Shown: positions 59,113 through 64,000 of the stretch, one piece after another
Position numbering within the stretch: the stretch's first letter is position 1
Layout of the letters: every line of letters starts with the position of its first letter
Source of the DNA: Pseudomonas salomonii
Lineage (GTDB): Bacteria; Pseudomonadota; Gammaproteobacteria; Pseudomonadales; Pseudomonadaceae
Reading direction: 5' to 3'
DNA: 64,000 nt
Assembly: GCF_900107155.1 (NCBI RefSeq)
Contig: NZ_FNOX01000014.1
Location: 62,001 to 126,000 of the forward strand
Translations under genes and position numbers: made by a program
Notes under the pieces: generated by a model
What the model saw: only the letters and a program-made list of their open reading frames with translations
Told to the model about the DNA's origin: nothing
Database searches by the model: none

Positions 59113-61179
59113 CTAGAGCATCGGCGACAGGCTGACCACCCGCAGCGCCAGCCCCTCATACGCGTCCAGCGTGATAGTGAACTCACCTTCAGCAGTCAGA
59201 TCGCCCTCGACCCGCTCATTGATAATGTCCACCACCGGCCCCGGCGCAATGTCGGGCAGGTGCAGGGTTTCGGTCAGCGGCGTACTGCCGAAGTTAAGCG
59301 CGGTGATTTGCGTGCCCTTCCCGGCCGGCAACTCGTGAACCATGATCAGCAGCCCCGGATGCTCCACATCCGGCACCAGAATCTGGCGGCTGGCGGCGAT
59401 TCCGTAGGCGTTGCGCACGGCGAGAATTTTCTGCAACTGGGACGCGAACGACTCCGGGTCCTGCAACTGGCTGTTGAGGCTGCCGTACAAGGTTTGCGCG
59501 CGCGGCATCTGGCCGGCGGACAGCTCAGCATTCGGGTTCAAATCCACCAGGTCATAGGCGCCGCGATGAATCCAGCGGGTGTCGCCATCGCCCATCAAGT
59601 GGGCAACCGCATCGGCCGCCAACGGCAACGCGCCGACCAGGTCCCAGCCAGACAGGGCAAACACCCCAGGCTGCATGGCGTTGTACATCACCAGCAGCAC
59701 ATGGATCCGGCGGATCTGCTCGATATCGGCCGGCGTGATCGCCTCCAGGTCACGGATGCCCAGGGCCGCCGTGATAATGCTGGCGGTGGTGCACGACACG
59801 CCATTGGTGACGAACTTGAGGTTATACGGCGCATGCTCGCCGGCCAGGCGCTCGTACATCTGCTCGCGGATATGCTCGCGCAGGCTGTTGCCGGGGAAGG
59901 TCTGGCCTTGGTAGAGGTAACTGTCGTGGGCGTGCAGGGTCCAGAAGTGCACCAGCTCCAGGGTCAGTTCATCGTGGTTTTGCAGCGCATGAATCAAGGA
60001 ACCGGGGTCGATGCCCTGGCTGTGCATCTCGCGCAACATCAGGCGCAAAAATTCGGTGTCGCCCATCAGCAAGGCATGCTGATACGCCGGGCGCGTGATG
60101 AAGTCGTAGGACAGGTCGGCACCGCCGTGGGACATGGCGGCGATATCGTCGACGGTGAGGTTCAACTCCTGAAAACTGAACCCGCCCGCCTTACGAATCG
60201 CCCCGCCGAGCAGTTGGTTGCCGGTGATCGACAGAGGATGGCTTTCCGACCAGGCAGTGCCGTCCAGCTTGCGTTCCACGCCGAGGAAGCCGTTGGCGTC
60301 CAGGCGCAGGATCTTGGCGCCCATCACATCAATGGCATGCAGGGCGTCGCCGATGATCATCTGCTGCGCGGCAAACGAAGGGTCCAGCCAGTTCAGCGAC
60401 GGCTGGCCTTCCTTGAAGTAATGCAGGTACACCCAGCGACGCGGTTTGGCGTCCACGCCAACGACCACCGGGGTCGCGCTCCAGTCGGTTTCCTTGACGC
60501 CGGGTTCGAAGAAGATCACCCGCTGCAACTGGCCGACGATGTAATGCTTGTCACGCAGCGCATCCACCTGCGCGGGGCTGAGGTTCTGCGCATCCCGTCC
60601 TTCGGCGACGTCAGGTAACAGCGGCCAGTCTTCCTCGCGGATCTCGACCATGTGGTAAAGCCCCGGATAATCCTCATACGCCATCTCGGCCAGGCGGAAG
60701 TCTGCGCCCTTGCCGGTGTGGGACGGGATCACATCGTCGATGATCACCGCATTGTGCGCGGCGGCCATGCGCGTCAGGGCCTGCAACTGCGCTTCGGTGC
60801 CCAGCTGTGGGTCAATTTCGAAGCTGATACGGTCGAAATTGCCGTCGATGGTCGGCGTATGCCGCGTACCGTCGAGCCCGCCGGACTTTTTCAGCGGGCC
60901 GTTGTGAATGCCCTGGATGCCGATCTTCGACAAGGCCTGCCACAGGCTTTCGTCGCCCAGGGCTTCGAGCACCGTGCCGTTTTCACGGGTCACGATCGAG
61001 GCCGGGTACGCGGTGAACCACACGGATGACAGCGCAGAAGCATCACGCGGCCGGGTCTGCGCATACGGCTGCTGCCACAAGCGCCCTTGCCCGCTATAGA
61101 GCTTGGCCCGCTGGCGCGCCGCATTGAGCATGGATTGTTGCACCAGCCAGTTCACATGATCGTTATCCGCCGCCGTCAT
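59113..61179 (-). CDS. GH13-family glycosidase, TreS/maltosyltransferase-like
   Basis: A 688-residue protein with an (alpha/beta)8 amylase barrel. Visible GH13 regions: II, KILRLDANGFLG (nucleophile Asp); III, GGFSFQELNL (acid Glu); IV, LIHALQNHDELTLELVHFW (third Asp). Region I is IDDVIPSHTGKGADF, where many members have DxVxNH. The C-terminal part is a beta domain. NHDELTLE is like trehalose synthase. It has no signal peptide, so it acts in the cytoplasm. ATG 61179 follows AGGA. It lies 72 bp after a PAS-AraC regulator gene on the same strand. Confidence 0.75.
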   Translation of the reverse strand: MTAADNDHVNWLVQQSMLNAARQRAKLYSGQGRLWQQPYAQTRPRDASALSSVWFTAYPASIVTRENGTVLEALGDESLWQALSKIGIQGIHNGPLKKSGGLDGTRHTPTIDGNFDRISFEIDPQLGTEAQLQALTRMAAAHNAVIIDDVIPSHTGKGADFRLAEMAYEDYPGLYHMVEIREEDWPLLPDVAEGRDAQNLSPAQVDALRDKHYIVGQLQRVIFFEPGVKETDWSATPVVVGVDAKPRRWVYLHYFKEGQPSLNWLDPSFAAQQMIIGDALHAIDVMGAKILRLDANGFLGVERKLDGTAWSESHPLSITGNQLLGGAIRKAGGFSFQELNLTVDDIAAMSHGGADLSYDFITRPAYQHALLMGDTEFLRLMLREMHSQGIDPGSLIHALQNHDELTLELVHFWTLHAHDSYLYQGQTFPGNSLREHIREQMYERLAGEHAPYNLKFVTNGVSCTTASIITAALGIRDLEAITPADIEQIRRIHVLLVMYNAMQPGVFALSGWDLVGALPLAADAVAHLMGDGDTRWIHRGAYDLVDLNPNAELSAGQMPRAQTLYGSLNSQLQDPESFASQLQKILAVRNAYGIAASRQILVPDVEHPGLLIMVHELPAGKGTQITALNFGSTPLTETLHLPDIAPGPVVDIINERVEGDLTAEGEFTITLDAYEGLALRVVSLSPML

Positions 61180-61251
61180 AAGCCTGTTTCCTATTGCCGT
61201 GAAAAGGTTATTCGTAAGCATAGGAGCGGCGGATGCCTTGATTCGTTGCAT

Positions 61252-62010
61252 TTAGTCCAATTGCCGATACTGCCTGGGCGTAAACCCGGTCAAGGCCTTG
61301 AACTGGCGAGTAAACGCGCTGTGGTCGGTATAGCCGCATTGCAGCGCCACCTCGGTGATCGGCAGTTCGGAGTGCAACAGCCGACGCGCATGCTCCAGGC
61401 GCACCTTCTGAATCATCTGCCGGGGCGTGAGGTGGAAGACGCGTTTGCAGTAGCGCTCCAGTTGCGCGACGGAAATCCCGGCAATGCGGGTCAGCTCGCC
61501 AAGGGTGACGCGTCGGTTGAAATGCTGGCGAATGTGTTCATCCACGGCAGCCAGGCGCTGGTAGGCCGGGTGCGTTTCGCTGGCCGATTGCAGGTCCACC
61601 GAAATACCCGCCAGGCCGATGATCGTACCCTTGTCGTTGTACAGCGGCCATTTGTGCGTCAGGCACCAGCCCGGTTCGCGGCTGCCATACAGGTGCAGCT
61701 CAAGCTGGTCTTCGAGCACAAAACCCTGCTCCAGCACGCGCCGGTCCTGCTCGGTGTAGCCCGGCCCCAATTGCGCGGGGAACACTTCGGCGCTGGTCTT
61801 GCCCAGCAGCGGATGCAGCTGTTTAAGGCCGCAGCGTTGCACCAGAGTGTGGTTGGCGAGCACGTAACGGGCGTCGATATCCTTGATGAAAATCGCGGCA
61901 TTGGGGATTACGTCAAGCAAGGGCAACAACTGCGCGACCCCGGCCAATAGTTGCTCGATGCTGTGGGGGCGATTGGCCTGTAGAACGCTCGCAAATGCAC
62001 TGGGCAACAT
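61252..62010 (-). CDS. PAS-AraC transcriptional regulator
   Basis: A 252-residue protein. Residues about 30-140 form a PAS domain (IPNAAIFIKDIDARYVLANH; GLAGISVDLQSA) and the last 100 residues an AraC HTH (LGELTRIAGISVAQLERYCK; ITEVALQCGYTDHSAFTRQF, then GFTPRQYRQ). PAS rather than cupin as the sensor is the less common AraC architecture. It is divergent from an APC permease and precedes the GH13 gene. If the gene beginning at 63979 is hydroxyproline epimerase, this could be its regulator. Confidence 0.87.
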   Translation of the reverse strand: MLPSAFASVLQANRPHSIEQLLAGVAQLLPLLDVIPNAAIFIKDIDARYVLANHTLVQRCGLKQLHPLLGKTSAEVFPAQLGPGYTEQDRRVLEQGFVLEDQLELHLYGSREPGWCLTHKWPLYNDKGTIIGLAGISVDLQSASETHPAYQRLAAVDEHIRQHFNRRVTLGELTRIAGISVAQLERYCKRVFHLTPRQMIQKVRLEHARRLLHSELPITEVALQCGYTDHSAFTRQFKALTGFTPRQYRQLD

Positions 62011-62341
62011 GGCCTGGACTCCGGTTTTTTTAGGCAGATTGCACTATGCCAGCAGGAGTATCTATAAAGTTTTCGGGGCCTTTTGGCCAACACTCGGTCG
62101 AATGTGGGAGCGGGCTTGCTCGCGAATGCGGTATGTCAGTCGCCAGATGTATTGGCTGATCCACCGCATTCGCGAGCAAGCCCGCTCCCACATTTGGCCC
62201 ATGAATTACCCGGACCGAACGCAGCAAACTGTGCCGAATTCGTCATCCACATCAACGCAAAACATCAATCGCAGCGCCCCTTGATCGGTTCAGGATATCG
62301 CCACTGCATGCCTATCCAATAACTCACAAGAAGGCGCCGCC
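62011..62341. other. Intergenic region with REPIN
   Basis: These 331 bases separate the PAS-AraC and APC permease genes. The middle is taken up by a REP doublet (62101-62194). The rest holds the two promoters; I see no clear operator. Confidence 0.6.
62101..62194. repeat. REPIN (inverted pair of REP elements)
   Basis: Two perfect 32-base inverted copies (62101-62132 and 62163-62194) of a unit with core GTGGGAGCGGGCTTGCTCGC are separated by 30 bases. Such doublets are mobilised by RAYT transposases in Pseudomonas. The same unit occurs singly at 57781-57811. Confidence 0.92.
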
Positions 62342-63967
62342 ATGTCTGCTCAAGGCAAGTTCAAGAAACAACTTTCACTGATGGACCTGACCTTTATCGG
62401 GTTAGGCGCCATCTTCGGTTCGGGCTGGTTATTTGCAGCCAGCCACGTGTCCGCCATCGCCGGCCCGGCGGGGATTATTTCCTGGTTGATCGGCGGGTTC
62501 GCCGTGCTGCTGCTCGGGATCGTGTACTGCGAACTCGGCGCCGCCCTGCCCCGCGCCGGTGGCGTGGTGCGTTACCCGGTGTACTCTCATGGCCCGCTGC
62601 TGGGCTACCTGATGGGCTTTATCACGCTCATCGCGTTTTCAAGCCTGGTGGCCATCGAAGTGGTCGCCTCGCGCCAATACGCCGCGGCCTGGTTTCCCGA
62701 ACTGACCAAGGTCGATTCCAGCGACCCGTCCACCCTGGGCTGGCTGGTGCAGTTCGCCCTGCTGTGCCTGTTCTTTGTGCTCAATTACCGCAGCGTCAAG
62801 ACCTTCGCCATCGCCAATAACCTGGTGAGCGTGTTCAAGTTCATCGTGCCGTTGCTGGTGATTGGTGTGCTGTTCACCTTCTTCAAACCGGCGAATTTCC
62901 AGACCCAGGGTTTTGCCCCGTTCGGCCTGTCGGGCATCGAGATGGCGGTGTCGGCTGGCGGAGTGATTTTTGCCTACCTGGGCCTCACGCCGATCATCTC
63001 GGTGGCCAGTGAAGTGAAGAACCCGCAACGCACGATCCCGATTGCCTTGATCCTCTCGGTGCTGCTGTCGACCGCCATCTATGTGCTGCTGCAAACCGCC
63101 TTCCTCGGTGGCGTGCCGACCGAGATGCTGGCCGATGGCTGGGCCGGTATCAGCAAGCAACTGGCGCTGCCGTATCGCGATATCGCCCTGGCACTGGGCG
63201 TGGGCTGGCTGGCCTATCTGGTGGTAGCCGACGCCGTGATCTCACCCAGCGGCTGCGGCAATATCTACATGAACGCCACGCCGCGTGTGGTGTACGGCTG
63301 GGCGCAGACCGGCACGTTTTTCAAGATCTTTACGCGCATTGATGAGAAGTCCGGCATCCCGCGTCCGGCGCTGTGGTTGACCTTTGGTTTGTCGGTGTTC
63401 TGGACCCTGCCGTTTCCGTCCTGGGAAGCGCTGATCAATGTGGTGTCGGCGGCGCTGATTCTCAGCTACGCGGTGGCCCCGGTCACCGTCGCCGCGCTGC
63501 GCCGCAATGCACCGGACATGGCGCGGCCGTTCCGGGTCAAGGGCATGGCGGTGCTCGGCCCGCTGTCGTTCATCATCGCCGCGCTGATCGTTTACTGGTC
63601 GGGCTGGAGCACCGTGTCGTGGTTGCTGGGCCTGCAAATCCTGATGTTTGTGGTGTACCTGCTGTGCGCACGCTGGGTACCGACCGCGCACCTGAATCTC
63701 AAGCAGCAAGTGCGCTCGTCGGCCTGGCTGATCGGCTTCTACGCGGTGACCATCCTGCTGTCCAAGCTCGGCAGTTTCGGCGGCATCGGCGTGATCAGCC
63801 ATCCGTTTGACACCCTGGTCGTCGCCCTCTGTGCCCTGGGCATCTACTACTGGGGCGCCGCCACTGGTGTGCCCGCGCACCTGGTGCGCCTGGAACACGA
63901 AGACGACGAAAGCGAAGCCGTCAGCGATGCGCATTACAGCGCGCCACTGTCCCCAGCCACTCACTGA
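62342..63967 (+). CDS. APC-family amino acid permease
   Basis: A 541-residue carrier with about 12-14 spans. The family start is LMDLTFIGLGAIFGSGWLFA near residue 14; then GGVVRYPVYSHGPLLGYLMG and VISPSGCGNIYMNATPRVVY. The C-terminus is a charged tail. It resembles the YjeH/aspartate-proton-symporter-like branch of Pseudomonas permeases. It starts downstream of a REPIN, and the next gene begins 11 bp after its stop codon, so the two are co-transcribed. If that gene is hydroxyproline epimerase the cargo is 4-hydroxyproline. Confidence 0.87.
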   Translation: MSAQGKFKKQLSLMDLTFIGLGAIFGSGWLFAASHVSAIAGPAGIISWLIGGFAVLLLGIVYCELGAALPRAGGVVRYPVYSHGPLLGYLMGFITLIAFSSLVAIEVVASRQYAAAWFPELTKVDSSDPSTLGWLVQFALLCLFFVLNYRSVKTFAIANNLVSVFKFIVPLLVIGVLFTFFKPANFQTQGFAPFGLSGIEMAVSAGGVIFAYLGLTPIISVASEVKNPQRTIPIALILSVLLSTAIYVLLQTAFLGGVPTEMLADGWAGISKQLALPYRDIALALGVGWLAYLVVADAVISPSGCGNIYMNATPRVVYGWAQTGTFFKIFTRIDEKSGIPRPALWLTFGLSVFWTLPFPSWEALINVVSAALILSYAVAPVTVAALRRNAPDMARPFRVKGMAVLGPLSFIIAALIVYWSGWSTVSWLLGLQILMFVVYLLCARWVPTAHLNLKQQVRSSAWLIGFYAVTILLSKLGSFGGIGVISHPFDTLVVALCALGIYYWGAATGVPAHLVRLEHEDDESEAVSDAHYSAPLSPATH

Positions 63968-63978
63968 TGGAGCCTGTT

Positions 63979-64000
63979 ATGAAGCGCCTGCATGTTATCG
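63979..64000 (+). CDS. Start of a gene, probably 4-hydroxyproline 2-epimerase
   Basis: Only seven codons are visible: MKRLHVI, with GGAG eight bases upstream. Proline-racemase-family hydroxyproline epimerases start MK-x-(I/L/F)HVIDSHTGGEP, so the match is suggestive but short. An amino-acid permease directly upstream supports it. The rest lies beyond the window. Confidence 0.45.

Noticed and set aside
58966..60618. A 550-codon open frame on the plus strand opposite the GH13 gene
   Set aside because: Antisense shadow of the GH13 gene with low-quality, His/Gln/Arg-rich composition.
62101..62194. CRISPR-like repeat
   Set aside because: Only two units, inverted rather than direct; it is a REP doublet. 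No CRISPR array or cas gene is present in the window.

Overview
The window looks like chromosomal DNA of a fluorescent-group Pseudomonas. Supporting signs are many GntR, LysR, AraC and TetR regulators beside small catabolic operons, an OprD-type and an OprB-type porin, two Old Yellow Enzymes, cstA-ybdD beside a two-component system, and a REPIN of the usual Pseudomonas type. It is accessory-rich, with at least five decayed genes and one tRNA-Leu(UAA).

Layout. 1-5 kb: the end of a CitMHS citrate transporter, a GntR regulator with two winged helices, an MFS transporter, an IS66 remnant, then an AraC/DMT-exporter pair. 5-13 kb: a secreted alpha/beta hydrolase, an SDR, an old IS66 remnant, and an Old Yellow Enzyme/aldehyde dehydrogenase pair behind an MmyB-type XRE regulator. 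The end of that regulator gene carries a palindrome that recurs upstream of the alpha/beta hydrolase. 11-15 kb: a response-regulator remnant and a divergent amino-acid permease/cystathionine beta-lyase pair. 15-24 kb: an electrophile and thiol-stress region with CMD, Old Yellow Enzyme, tautomerase, KefG/KefB, OsmC, SDR, two TetR regulators, a DsbA-like protein and a thioredoxin. A CTACCAAC-type palindrome is shared by its promoters. 24-29 kb: cstA-ybdD with a Cache histidine kinase and NarL-type regulator. 29-34 kb: a probable aromatic-ketone operon (cupin dioxygenase, MFS, porin, SDR) divergent from an AraC regulator. 34-39 kb: a chemoreceptor, a FAH-family hydrolase/GntR pair, and a YbhB/AraC pair.

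39-53 kb is the most interesting part. A nine-gene minus-strand operon carries a urocanate-hydratase-like enzyme, a TrzA-type amidohydrolase, a histidine-ammonia-lyase-like enzyme, a complete polar-amino-acid ABC importer, an M20 amidase and an ACT protein. It is divergent from a hydantoinase-like and an N-carbamoylase-like gene followed by LysR. HutI, HutF and HutG are all missing, and the urocanate-hydratase homologue lacks the usual His/Gly-rich loop. The gene set matches the five-step ergothioneine catabolic route (ergothionase, thiourocanate hydratase, thiohydantoin desulfurisation, hydantoinase, carbamoylase to glutamate) better than histidine utilisation.

53-64 kb: an OprD porin pseudogene abutting tRNA-Leu(UAA), a VOC protein, a CigR/RcnB-like secreted protein, a HoxX homologue with no hydrogenase genes in view, an isochorismatase-fold hydrolase, a tautomerase, a GH13 enzyme with a PAS-AraC regulator, a REPIN, an APC permease, and the first codons of what is probably 4-hydroxyproline epimerase.
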